A DNA stretch of 64,000 nucleotides from Aliidiomarina sp047920995 (lineage in GTDB: Bacteria; Pseudomonadota; Gammaproteobacteria; Enterobacterales; Alteromonadaceae): assembly GCF_047920995.1 (NCBI RefSeq), contig NZ_JBLRWZ010000011.1:4167-68166 (forward strand), read 5' to 3'. The notes below the pieces were generated by a model. The model had not been told where the DNA came from. It was given only the letters and a program-made list of their open reading frames with translations, and did not search any database. Position numbers and translations under genes: made by a program. Positions 38,234-46,043 of this stretch are shown piece after piece. Positions within the stretch are counted from its first letter, which is position 1, and every line of letters begins with the position of its first letter.

Positions 38234-38266
38234 ACTTACCTGTGAAATTTTAATGAGTAGTAGTTA

Positions 38267-39037
38267 ATGAGCAAAAATGAAGCGGTATTTGGTATTCATT
38301 CGGTAACAGCCGTATTGCAACACGCCCCAGAACGGGCACTTGAATTGTTTGTGCAAAAAGATCGTGATGATCCTGCCATTCAGGAAATTGTAAAAGCCGC
38401 TCGCGCAGCTGGCGTTCGCCCTCAGTTTTGCCAACGCAAAACCCTGGATGAGCGCGTGGATAAAGATTCTACTCATCAAGGGGTTCTGCTGCTGGTTACC
38501 CCCGGGCGTGCCTATCAAGAAAATGACCTTCCAGAATTGGCGCAGCAAGCGGGGCAAAAAGCGCTGTTCTTGATACTCGATCAAGTAACGGATCCGCACA
38601 ATTTAGGTGCCTGTTTGCGTACCGCCGATGCAGCTGCGGTAACTGCGGTAATTGTACCAAAAGATAAAGCGGCAGGTTTGAATGCTACCGTGCGCAAGGT
38701 GGCCAGTGGCGCTGCGGAAATTGTACCTTTAGTAACGGCTACGAATTTAGCGCGCGCGTTACGTATATTGAAAGATGAAGGTGTTTGGGTTACCGGTACT
38801 GCCGGTGAGGCAACAGTAGGCCTTTACGAGAATAAATTTGTTGGCCCAGTAGCGATTGTTATGGGCGCTGAAGGCACTGGCATGCGCCGCCTAACCCGTG
38901 AGTTGTGTGATGATTTAGTATCGATTCCACTTTCGGGTACGGTAAGTAGCTTAAATGTTTCTGTTGCCGCCGGCGTATGCTTGTTCGAAGTGGTTCGCCA
39001 ACGTGCAGCACAGGCTGGCAAGGGAAGCGCTAAGTGA
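38267..39037 (+). CDS. rlmB: 23S rRNA (guanosine(2251)-2'-O)-methyltransferase
   Basis: SPOUT-class enzyme methylating Gm2251 in the peptidyl-transferase P-loop. An N-terminal L30e-like substrate-binding domain (FGIHSVTAVLQHAPERALELFV) is followed by the trefoil-knot domain with LDQVTDPHNLGACLRTADA, VMGAEGTGMRRLTRELCD and IPLSGTVSSLNVSVAAG. 256 residues (243 in E. coli). Its stop overlaps the next gene by four bases (GTGA). Confidence 0.95.
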   Translation: MSKNEAVFGIHSVTAVLQHAPERALELFVQKDRDDPAIQEIVKAARAAGVRPQFCQRKTLDERVDKDSTHQGVLLLVTPGRAYQENDLPELAQQAGQKALFLILDQVTDPHNLGACLRTADAAAVTAVIVPKDKAAGLNATVRKVASGAAEIVPLVTATNLARALRILKDEGVWVTGTAGEATVGLYENKFVGPVAIVMGAEGTGMRRLTRELCDDLVSIPLSGTVSSLNVSVAAGVCLFEVVRQRAAQAGKGSAK

Positions 39038-39483
39038 TCAAGAAAATACTACCGTTGCTGCTGATTGCAGCAGCGGTTATGGTGTTTATGGTGCTTTCTT
39101 GGCTAGGCCCTGCGAGTAACCCACAAACACAGTACCGGCCATTGATCGATGTTTCGTTTACCTTCAGTGAAAGTGATCGTGTGCAGCGGCAAGTGGTAAA
39201 CGATGTTATTTATCGTATGCAAACCCATCATCAGTATCGGATCGCCAGTTCGGCGGAAGATGCGGTTGCTGCGCATGTGGAAGTTGAGGTGCGCCGCAGT
39301 AGTGAGCAACTCATATTAACCGCAACGATTCGCGCAGCGAATTCAACCAGCGAAACCGAACAAACTTCCCGAGAAAACCAAACTATTGTGGTTGAAGGCC
39401 CTGCTGAAGTGGCCATCAACCTTTCTGCAAAGCTATTTTCATTAGTAAATACCCGCTTGCGAGAGCTTGCCATTACTGGTTAG
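39034..39483 (+). CDS. Membrane-anchored protein of unknown function
   Basis: 149 residues, not recognised. An N-terminal hydrophobic helix (ILPLLLIAAAVMVFMVLSWL) looks like a signal anchor. The remainder is soluble, predicted periplasmic, with alternating strands such as HVEVEVRRSSEQLILTATI and a C-terminal helix (AEVAINLSAKLFSLVNTRLREL). The strand/helix mix recalls small periplasmic alpha/beta folds. GTG start overlapping the rlmB stop means coupled translation. The rpsF promoter begins inside its last codons. Confidence 0.8.
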   Translation: MIKKILPLLLIAAAVMVFMVLSWLGPASNPQTQYRPLIDVSFTFSESDRVQRQVVNDVIYRMQTHHQYRIASSAEDAVAAHVEVEVRRSSEQLILTATIRAANSTSETEQTSRENQTIVVEGPAEVAINLSAKLFSLVNTRLRELAITG

Positions 39484-39495
39484 TTCACGTACAAT
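39467..39495 (+). promoter_or_regulatory. rpsF operon promoter
   Basis: TTGCCA (39467-39472), a 17-base spacer and TACAAT (39490-39495), followed by a GC-rich CCGCC discriminator. The -35 lies within the end of the preceding gene. Position and strength fit the rpsF-priB-rpsR-rplI unit. Confidence 0.65.
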
Positions 39496-39573
39496 CCGCC
39501 GGCTTGAATCAGCCCAACTAACTTTTACAGTTAATGTTATAAAGTTAATTTCAAGTTCCTTGCCTATACGTCA

Positions 39574-39596
39574 GCCGGGCTGAGCTGAACTCAGGC
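39574..39596 (+). promoter_or_regulatory. Candidate S6:S18-binding leader hairpin
   Basis: GC (39574-39575), bulge CGGG (39576-39579), CTGAG (39580-39584), loop CTGAA, CTCAG (39590-39594), GC (39595-39596). A stem with a CCG-containing bulge ahead of rpsF resembles the known S6:S18 autoregulatory leader, in which the S6-S18 complex binds its own mRNA. It lies 21 bases before the rpsF start. Confidence 0.5.
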
Positions 39597-39617
39597 TTTA
39601 ATCCATAAGGAGCAATT

Positions 39618-40007
39618 ATGCGTCATTATGAAATCGTATTTATGGTTCATCCGGACCAGAGTGAACAGGTTCCAGGAATGGTTGAGCGTTACAGCGAAAC
39701 TGTTACTTCTAATGGTGGCACTATTCACCGTTTAGAAGATTGGGGTCGTCGCCAACTAGCTTACCCAATCAACAAGCTGCACAAAGCTCACTACGTACTA
39801 ATGAACGTAGAAGCAACTGGCGAAGTGATTGAAGAGTTAGAAACTAACTTCCGTTACAACGATGCGGTATTACGCAGCCTGGTTATGCGTAAGGACGAAG
39901 CGATTAACGAGCCTTCACCTTTTGGTAAGCCAAAAGAGCGTGAAGATCGCCGTGAAAGCAGAGCTGAAGAGACAGAATCAGAATCAGAGACTGCATCTGC
40001 TGAGTGA
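39618..40007 (+). CDS. rpsF: 30S ribosomal protein S6
   Basis: Binds S18 on the platform of the small subunit. MRHYEIVFMVHPDQSEQVPGM and RLEDWGRRQLAYPINKLHKAHYVLMN are family-typical. The acidic Glu/Ser/Arg-rich C-terminal tail (REDRRESRAEETESESET) corresponds to the region glutamylated by RimK in E. coli. 129 residues; AAGGAG lies before the ATG. Its stop overlaps the priB start. Confidence 0.98.
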   Translation: MRHYEIVFMVHPDQSEQVPGMVERYSETVTSNGGTIHRLEDWGRRQLAYPINKLHKAHYVLMNVEATGEVIEELETNFRYNDAVLRSLVMRKDEAINEPSPFGKPKEREDRRESRAEETESESETASAE

Positions 40008-40333
40008 TGTCGGCTACAGCTCAAGGTTCAGCAATTAACCAACTCATCATTCGCGGTATTCTTGTAAAAGAGCCGAGAATGAAACGCAGCCCAGCCGGGG
40101 TTTCGCATCTACTCCTCGCTCTTGAACATCGTTCATTGCAGCAAGAAGCAGATTTAACACGACAGTGTTATGTGCGAATTCAGGTGGTGGTGAGCGGAGA
40201 TTGGGCCGAATCTTGGTCAACAAAACTTACTATGGGTAGTGAAATAGAAGTAGCTGGATTTATTCAGCGTCATGAGAACGCTAACGGTGTTCCTCGCTTA
40301 GTACTTCACGCCCAGAACATAAAACAGGTTTAA
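40007..40333 (+). CDS. priB: Primosomal replication protein N (PriB)
   Basis: OB-fold single-stranded-DNA binding protein that helps restart stalled forks with PriA and DnaT. NQLIIRGILVKEPRMKRSPAGVSHLLLALEHRS and the closing VLHAQNIKQ match PriB. 108 residues from the ATG at 40007, which overlaps the rpsF TGA. Its place between rpsF and rpsR is the standard one. Confidence 0.95.
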   Translation: MSATAQGSAINQLIIRGILVKEPRMKRSPAGVSHLLLALEHRSLQQEADLTRQCYVRIQVVVSGDWAESWSTKLTMGSEIEVAGFIQRHENANGVPRLVLHAQNIKQV

Positions 40334-40345
40334 TAGGAGAACACC

Positions 40346-40573
40346 ATGGCTCGTTTTTTCCGTCGTCGTAAATTCTGCCGCTTTAAGGCAGAAGGCGTAA
40401 AAGAAATCGATTACAAAGATATCGCTACGCTGAAAAACTATATCACTGAAACTGGTAAAATAGTTCCAAGCCGTATTACCGGTACTTCAGCAAAGTATCA
40501 GCGTCAGCTGGCTCGTGCAATTAAGCGTGCCCGTTACCTGAGCTTGCTGCCATACACTGATGGCCACAAGTAA
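40346..40573 (+). CDS. rpsR: 30S ribosomal protein S18
   Basis: 75-residue basic protein, partner of S6. RRRKFCRFKAEGVKEIDYKD and the core GTSAKYQRQLARAIKRARYLSLLPYTD are nearly identical to E. coli S18. TAGGAG is placed before the ATG. It lies 12 bases after priB in the same operon. Confidence 0.98.
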   Translation: MARFFRRRKFCRFKAEGVKEIDYKDIATLKNYITETGKIVPSRITGTSAKYQRQLARAIKRARYLSLLPYTDGHK

Positions 40574-40587
40574 GGGAGACTTTAACG

Positions 40588-41040
40588 ATGAATATTATCC
40601 TTCTAGATAAAGTTGCGAACTTAGGTAGCTTGGGTGACCAAGTTAACGTGAAATCTGGCTTCGCTCGGAACTACTTGTTCCCACAAGGCAAAGCCGTACC
40701 AGCTAACAAAGCGAATGTTGAAATGTTCGAACAGCGCCGTGCAGAGTTAGAAGCTAAATTAGCTGCTGACCTGAAAGCTGCTCAAGAACGTGCTGAGAAA
40801 ATCAATGCACTAAACGCTATCGTTATCACCTCTAAAGCAGGCGATGAAGGTAAGTTGTTCGGTTCAATTGGTACTCGCGATATCGCTGATGCAGTTACTG
40901 CAGCTGGCGTAGAAGTTGAGAAGAGTGAAATCCTTATGCCGCACGGTACTATCCGTGAAGTAGGGGAGTTTGAAATTGAGTTGCAAGTGCACGCAGACGT
41001 GTTAGCCGCTATTACTTTGCAAGTAGAAGCTGGCGAATAA
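40588..41040 (+). CDS. rplI: 50S ribosomal protein L9
   Basis: Two-domain L9: N-terminal LLDKVANLGSLGDQVNVKSGFARNYLFPQGKA, a long connecting helix (EQRRAELEAKLAADLKAAQERAEKI) and a C-terminal domain with LFGSIGTRDIADAV. 150 residues (149 in E. coli). Last gene of the rpsF operon; a strong terminator follows 23 bases later. Confidence 0.98.
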   Translation: MNIILLDKVANLGSLGDQVNVKSGFARNYLFPQGKAVPANKANVEMFEQRRAELEAKLAADLKAAQERAEKINALNAIVITSKAGDEGKLFGSIGTRDIADAVTAAGVEVEKSEILMPHGTIREVGEFEIELQVHADVLAAITLQVEAGE

Positions 41041-41062
41041 GCAATTACACTCTCTTTAATTG

Positions 41063-41094
41063 AAAAGCAGCACCTTTGGTGCTGCTTTTTTTTT
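41063..41094 (+). terminator. rpsF operon terminator
   Basis: AAAAGCAGCACC (41063-41074), loop TTT, GGTGCTGC (41078-41085), then T9. It separates rplI from dnaB. Confidence 0.95.
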
Positions 41095-41144
41095 GCGGTC
41101 TGTGTATCATCAATTGTTCTGAAATAACTGCAGATGGAATTCGC

Positions 41145-42542
41145 GTGGCAACTCAAAATAAAAAATCTTCAGATGCTAAGCTCGATGCGCTAAAAACACC
41201 ACCCCACTCAATTGAGGCTGAACAATCAGTACTTGGTGGCCTCATGCTGGATAACGAAGCGTGGGATAATGTGGCCGAACGGGTGATTCAGGATGATTTT
41301 TATTTGCTTTCCCATCGCTTTATTTTTGGCGCGATGGCGTACTTAAGTGAAGCAGGTAAGCCAATAGATTTTGTAACCCTCTCTGAGCGGCTTGAGTTAA
41401 GCAACGAGCTAGATCGGGCGGGCGGCGCAGCCTACCTGCTAGAAATTCAAAAGAACACGCCCAGCTCGGCTAACATTTTAGCTTACGCAGATATTGTGCG
41501 AGAGCGTGCTTTGGTGCGAGAAATGATTGGTGTTGCGAATCAGATAGCTGAAGCCGGTTTTGATCCACAAGGTAGGGATAGCAAAGAATTACTAGATTTC
41601 GCGGAATCTACGGTGTTTGGGATTGCTGAAAAACGTAGTAGCAGTAGCGATGGCCCACAAGGGTTGGTAAGCATCCTAGATAAAACCTTAGATCGAATTG
41701 AATTTCTCAGTAAGCAAACAAATTATAGCGGTGTTACCGGTGTTTCAACCGGCTTTACGGATCTTGATAAGAAAACAACTGGTTTGCAGCCTTCCGATTT
41801 GATTATTGTTGCCGCTCGGCCATCCATGGGTAAAACCACCTTCGCGATGAACTTGGTTGAACACGCTATGATGCATGAAGAAAAGCCGGTAGTAGTGTTC
41901 AGTTTGGAGATGCCAGCCGACCAAATCATGATGCGGATGTTAGCCTCACTGAGTAGAGTTGATCAAACCAAAGTACGTACGGGGCAACTTAGTGACCAAG
42001 ATTGGGATCGCATTAGTTCAACCATGATCGTGCTGAAAGAGCGAGGCAAACTATTTGTTGATGATAGTTCTGGCCTTACGCCAACCGAGGTGCGCTCACG
42101 TGCCCGGCGAATCGCGCGTGAGCATGGCGGCGTAAGTATGATTATGGTGGATTACTTACAGCTGATGACAGTGCCTGGCATGTCGGAAAACCGTACCTTA
42201 GAGATTGCTGAGATCTCGCGCTCATTGAAAGCTTTAGCGAAAGAACTGAAGTGCCCAGTTGTAGCGCTTTCTCAGTTGAATCGGTCATTGGAGCAACGTT
42301 CTGATAAACGGCCGGTTAACTCAGATTTACGCGAATCTGGATCTATTGAGCAAGATGCCGATTTGATTATGTTTATCTATCGCGATGAGGTTTATCATCC
42401 GGATTCAGACGATAAAGGCTTGAGCGAAATTATTATCGGTAAGCAGCGAAATGGCCCAATTGGTAGATTGAAGCTAATGTTCCACGGCCAGTATTCGCGC
42501 TTTGATAATTACACTGGCGAGAGCTATGACGAAGATTATTAA
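41145..42542 (+). CDS. dnaB: Replicative DNA helicase DnaB
   Basis: Hexameric 5'-3' helicase of the replication fork. The N-terminal domain (PPHSIEAEQSVLGGLMLDNEAWD) is followed by a RecA-like motor with Walker A ARPSMGKTTF, Walker B IMVDYLQLM and the SQLNRSLEQRSDKRP motif. The start is a GTG at 41145 (465 residues, 471 in E. coli), with GGA seven bases upstream; the frame is open to 41076, but that lies within the rplI terminator. No intein is present. Confidence 0.96.
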   Translation: MATQNKKSSDAKLDALKTPPHSIEAEQSVLGGLMLDNEAWDNVAERVIQDDFYLLSHRFIFGAMAYLSEAGKPIDFVTLSERLELSNELDRAGGAAYLLEIQKNTPSSANILAYADIVRERALVREMIGVANQIAEAGFDPQGRDSKELLDFAESTVFGIAEKRSSSSDGPQGLVSILDKTLDRIEFLSKQTNYSGVTGVSTGFTDLDKKTTGLQPSDLIIVAARPSMGKTTFAMNLVEHAMMHEEKPVVVFSLEMPADQIMMRMLASLSRVDQTKVRTGQLSDQDWDRISSTMIVLKERGKLFVDDSSGLTPTEVRSRARRIAREHGGVSMIMVDYLQLMTVPGMSENRTLEIAEISRSLKALAKELKCPVVALSQLNRSLEQRSDKRPVNSDLRESGSIEQDADLIMFIYRDEVYHPDSDDKGLSEIIIGKQRNGPIGRLKLMFHGQYSRFDNYTGESYDEDY

Positions 42543-42602
42543 GCTTATTGCCGTGTTCGGCGAGGGCGGATTGTGCAACCGCCTTTGGAGTAGGGCCCAC
42601 TA

Positions 42603-43709
42603 ATGAGCAAAGTGATGCGCCCGGCATGGGCAAGTATTGATTTACCTGCATTAGCCCATAACCTGCGCGCAATTCGGGGCTTTGCGGGTAACAATCGAGT
42701 GCTCGCAATTTTGAAAGCTAATGCTTATGGGCATGGCCTTACGCGTATTGCACAGGCGCTAACTGATATCGATGCGATTGGTGTTGCCCGATTAGATGAA
42801 GCATTGCAGTTACGTAATGCCGGCGTAACTAAGCCAATTGTATTACTAGAGGGATTCTTTTCTGCTGACCAAATCCCAGTTCTTGCAGCAAGTAATATTG
42901 AGCCTGTGGTGCACAGTACCCTGCAGCTTCAGCAACTAGCCGAGGTTGCTAACTTAACCGATTGTATAAAAGTATGGCTGAAGGTTGATACAGGTATGCA
43001 CCGGCTTGGCCTGGAGCCCAAGGATGTAAGTGCTTGTTATCAGCGTTTATGCGAGTTGGCGCAAGTACAGGGTAAGCCAATATTAATGAGCCATTTTGCT
43101 TGTGCCGATGAGCCGAATCATTCTAAGAACACTAGCCAAATAACAATGTTCGCGCAGTTGCATAGCGATTTAAGCGCAGCCCATGGCGAGGTTGTTACTT
43201 CATTATCGAATAGCGCAGCGCTACTTAGTAACATGGCCCCTCAGTTTGATTGGGTGCGCCCGGGGTTATCCTTGTATGGTATTAGCCCATTTGCGAATGA
43301 GTGCGGCGAACAGCATGGGCTAAAAGCGGTAATGACCTTACAAGCCAGTATTATTTCGGTGCGAAAAGTGGCGGCAGGGGAAACCGTAGGGTATGGCGCT
43401 GCTTGGCAACCAAAAGCAGATACCAATATTGGTATTGTAGCCATTGGTTATGGTGATGGTTATCCGCGGCATGCACCAGAAGGCACTCCAGTGCACATCA
43501 ATGGCCGCTGTTTCCCATTAGTGGGAAGAGTAGCTATGGATATGCTAACGGTTGATCTTGGGGCTGACCTTGAGGTTGAGCTTGGCGACACCGCGCAACT
43601 ATGGGGTAAAGATTTACCGGTAGAAACCGTTGCAAAGGCGGTAGGAACCATTCCGTATGAGTTACTGTGTAACGTGGCGCGCCGCGTACAATTGGATTAT
43701 GTAGAATAA
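42603..43709 (+). CDS. alr: Alanine racemase
   Basis: PLP enzyme making D-alanine for peptidoglycan. The PLP lysine is in ILKANAYGHG and the catalytic tyrosine in ETVGYGAAW; VRPGLSLYGISPF and CFPLVGRVAMDMLTVDLG are family motifs. 368 residues (359 in E. coli). It follows dnaB by 60 bases, as in E. coli, where dnaB and alr are also neighbours. Confidence 0.96.
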   Translation: MSKVMRPAWASIDLPALAHNLRAIRGFAGNNRVLAILKANAYGHGLTRIAQALTDIDAIGVARLDEALQLRNAGVTKPIVLLEGFFSADQIPVLAASNIEPVVHSTLQLQQLAEVANLTDCIKVWLKVDTGMHRLGLEPKDVSACYQRLCELAQVQGKPILMSHFACADEPNHSKNTSQITMFAQLHSDLSAAHGEVVTSLSNSAALLSNMAPQFDWVRPGLSLYGISPFANECGEQHGLKAVMTLQASIISVRKVAAGETVGYGAAWQPKADTNIGIVAIGYGDGYPRHAPEGTPVHINGRCFPLVGRVAMDMLTVDLGADLEVELGDTAQLWGKDLPVETVAKAVGTIPYELLCNVARRVQLDYVE

Positions 43710-43803
43710 TGGGTGGCTAATAATACGAAAGCTGTGCTTTGCAATTACTGCGCATATTTATACCGAACCGCAAATTAACCATGCAAATGCCAGTAAGTGT
43801 TAT

Positions 43804-44283
43804 TTAATCTGCTTGCTGGCAGTTGGCGCAAATCCCCAGCGCTTCCACAGTTTGTTGCTGCACCGTAAACCCTTCTTTCTCTGCCTGCGCTAAAAATTCT
43901 TTATGAATACCGCTGGAATGAATTTCCTGCACATTACCGCAGTGCCCACAAATTAACATTTGCACTGGATGCTGCTTTTCAAAGTGGGAACACAAAACAT
44001 AGCTGTTTGACGACGATACTTTGTGTACAAAGCCCTGATTTTGTAAAAACTCCAACGCACGATAAATTGTTGGTGGCTTGGCATTCGGCACTTCTGTTTT
44101 CAGCATCTCGAGTAAATCATAGGCACCAACAGCACCGTCTTGCTCCGTTAAAATCGAAAATACTTCACGGCGAGTAGGCGTTAGCCTTACGCCTCTGCGC
44201 TGGCACAATAATTCTGCACTCAGCAGGAGCTGCTCGGTTTTTTGTTTTTGGGTACTTTGTTTTTGCGTACTTTGTTGCTTCAT
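43804..44283 (-). CDS. zur: Fur-family zinc uptake regulator Zur
   Basis: Zinc-sensing repressor. The Fur-type winged helix (RGVRLTPTRREVFSIL, PPTIYRALEFLQNQGFVHKV) is followed by a dimerisation domain with two Cys pairs, CGHC and CANC, as in Zur; the HFE..HPVQMLICGHC spacing fits. The N-terminus carries a perfect five-residue tandem repeat (QSTQK twice, 44245-44274). Divergent neighbour dusA is the partner seen in E. coli. No convincing Zur box was found in the 143-base spacer. Confidence 0.9.
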   Translation of the reverse strand: MKQQSTQKQSTQKQKTEQLLLSAELLCQRRGVRLTPTRREVFSILTEQDGAVGAYDLLEMLKTEVPNAKPPTIYRALEFLQNQGFVHKVSSSNSYVLCSHFEKQHPVQMLICGHCGNVQEIHSSGIHKEFLAQAEKEGFTVQQQTVEALGICANCQQAD

Positions 44284-44426
44284 ATTCTTTGCAACCCTAA
44301 GTGATAATGTTCTTTATATACATAGCATACGTTCTCTTGGCGCAACAAAAAAGCACAACCTTCGCATTACTGTTGCTAACTAATGATTTCACGTAGAATA
44401 GGGGAATGATTTTTTAGGAGTAGTTA

Positions 44427-45410
44427 ATGATTTCTGTAGCCCCAATGCTGGATTGGACCGACCGCCACTGTCGGTTTTTCCATCGGCAAATATCCGAACA
44501 TGCGCTGTTATACACCGAGATGGTAACTACCGGTGCCATTTTATTCGGTAAACAGGATTTCCTGGCCTTTAACGACGCAGAGCATCCCGTTGCATTACAG
44601 CTCGGTGGAAGTGATCCGCAGGCGCTGGCTAAATGCGCAAAGCTCGCTGCCGAGCGAGGCTATGATGAAATTAACTTGAATGTAGGCTGCCCATCTGATC
44701 GCGTACAAAACGGCAGTTTTGGAGCTTGTTTAATGGCCGAACCGAGCTTAGTTACAGATTGCGTTAAAGCGATGCAAGATGCTGCGCCAGAGGTTCCGGT
44801 TACAGTTAAAACTAGGCTCGGCATTGATGAGCAGGATAGCTACGAGTTTTTACAAGCATTACTTACGCCTCTTGCTGAAGCCGAATGCCCACGTGTTATT
44901 TTGCATGCAAGAAAGGCGTGGTTGCAGGGCTTAAGCCCAAAAGAAAACCGGGAGATACCGCCACTTGATTATCAGCGCGTATATCAGGCAAAACGTGATT
45001 ACCCAACGCTGGAAATTCATGTAAATGGGGGCGTTAATAACCTACAAGAAGCACAACAACATTTGCAATATGTAGATGGAGTGATGATCGGTAGAGCTGC
45101 CTATTCAAACCCGTGGTTATTAGCCGAAGTAGATGAGCTGCTCGGTGTACAGCATAGAGCCCCAAGTAAGGAAGAAGTTTTGGCGCAAATGCACACGTAC
45201 ATTGAAGAACATATTCGTGCGGGTGGGCGCTTTTGGCATGTGGCCCGCCATATGCTTGGTTTATACCAGAATTGCCCGGGGGCCCGCCAATGGCGTAGAA
45301 CATTGAGTGAACTTGGCCCGAGAGCAGATGATGCTACGCCACTATTAACAGCAAAAGCGATAATTGATGCAGAGTATGCGCGCGCTGCAGAGCGTGAATC
45401 ACAGCTATAA
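44427..45410 (+). CDS. dusA: tRNA-dihydrouridine synthase A
   Basis: FMN enzyme reducing U20/U20a in tRNA D-loops. VAPMLDWTDRHCRFF at the N-terminus, the catalytic Cys in NVGCPSDRVQNGSFGACLM, and the FMN-phosphate site VNGGVNNLQEA..DGVMIGRAAYSNPWL. RFWHVARHMLGLYQNCPGAR is characteristic of DusA rather than DusB or DusC. 327 residues; TAGGAG lies before the ATG. Confidence 0.95.
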   Translation: MISVAPMLDWTDRHCRFFHRQISEHALLYTEMVTTGAILFGKQDFLAFNDAEHPVALQLGGSDPQALAKCAKLAAERGYDEINLNVGCPSDRVQNGSFGACLMAEPSLVTDCVKAMQDAAPEVPVTVKTRLGIDEQDSYEFLQALLTPLAEAECPRVILHARKAWLQGLSPKENREIPPLDYQRVYQAKRDYPTLEIHVNGGVNNLQEAQQHLQYVDGVMIGRAAYSNPWLLAEVDELLGVQHRAPSKEEVLAQMHTYIEEHIRAGGRFWHVARHMLGLYQNCPGARQWRRTLSELGPRADDATPLLTAKAIIDAEYARAAERESQL

Positions 45411-45477
45411 CTGGCACTGTAAAGCATATTCAGCGGTAACAATGCGGCTCGTGTACGCCGCATTAGGGGGAGAAAAA

Positions 45478-45897
45478 ATGAAATACTTACATACGATGGT
45501 GCGAATTAGCGATTTAGATGCCTCATTACGTTTTTATTGCGATGGGTTGGGCTTACAAGAGGTGCGCCGTAAAGAGGTACCGAAAGGACGTTTTACATTA
45601 ATCTTTTTAGCCGCTCCAGAAAGCCTAGATGCAGAGCTGGAACTTACCTATAACTGGGATCCAGAAAGTTATACCGGCGGACGTAATTTTGGCCATTTAG
45701 CATTCCGAGTGCATGATATTTATCAAGTATGTGGGCACTTACAAGCAATGGGTATTACAATTAACCGGCCTCCTCGTGATGGGCATATGGCGTTCGTGCG
45801 TTCCCCCGATGGTATTTCCATCGAGTTGTTGCAACAAGGAGATGCGTTAGAGCCTTGCGAACCATGGGTATCGATGGAAAACGTGGGAAGCTGGTAA
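45478..45897 (+). CDS. gloA: Lactoylglutathione lyase (glyoxalase I)
   Basis: Detoxifies methylglyoxal as its glutathione adduct. The four metal ligands of the E. coli enzyme are all present: His in KYLHTMVRI, Glu in LELTYNW, His in FGHLAF and Glu in ISIELLQQ. 139 residues; GGGGGAG sits before the ATG at 45478, which is better than the longer in-frame start overlapping dusA. It lies 67 bases after dusA. Confidence 0.92.
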   Translation: MKYLHTMVRISDLDASLRFYCDGLGLQEVRRKEVPKGRFTLIFLAAPESLDAELELTYNWDPESYTGGRNFGHLAFRVHDIYQVCGHLQAMGITINRPPRDGHMAFVRSPDGISIELLQQGDALEPCEPWVSMENVGSW

Positions 45898-46043
45898 TTT
45901 CGAAACTAATAATAACGATAATGTTTTTCAGAAAATAATGCATTGTAAAGCAGCGCTTCTAGGCAATATATTCGCGCCCCAAAGGCTTCTTTGCTATTGT
46001 CGAGTAGATGTTCACACAACAATTAGAAAACGGATTAGGAATT

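Noticed and set aside
42565..42583. GGCGG/CCGCC hairpin between dnaB and alr
   Set aside because: Short stem without a T-run; it could be chance.
44284..44426. Possible Zur box in the zur/dusA spacer
   Set aside because: Only a half-site-like AATGTT was seen; there is no palindrome close to the GTTATAnTATAAC type, so no operator is claimed.
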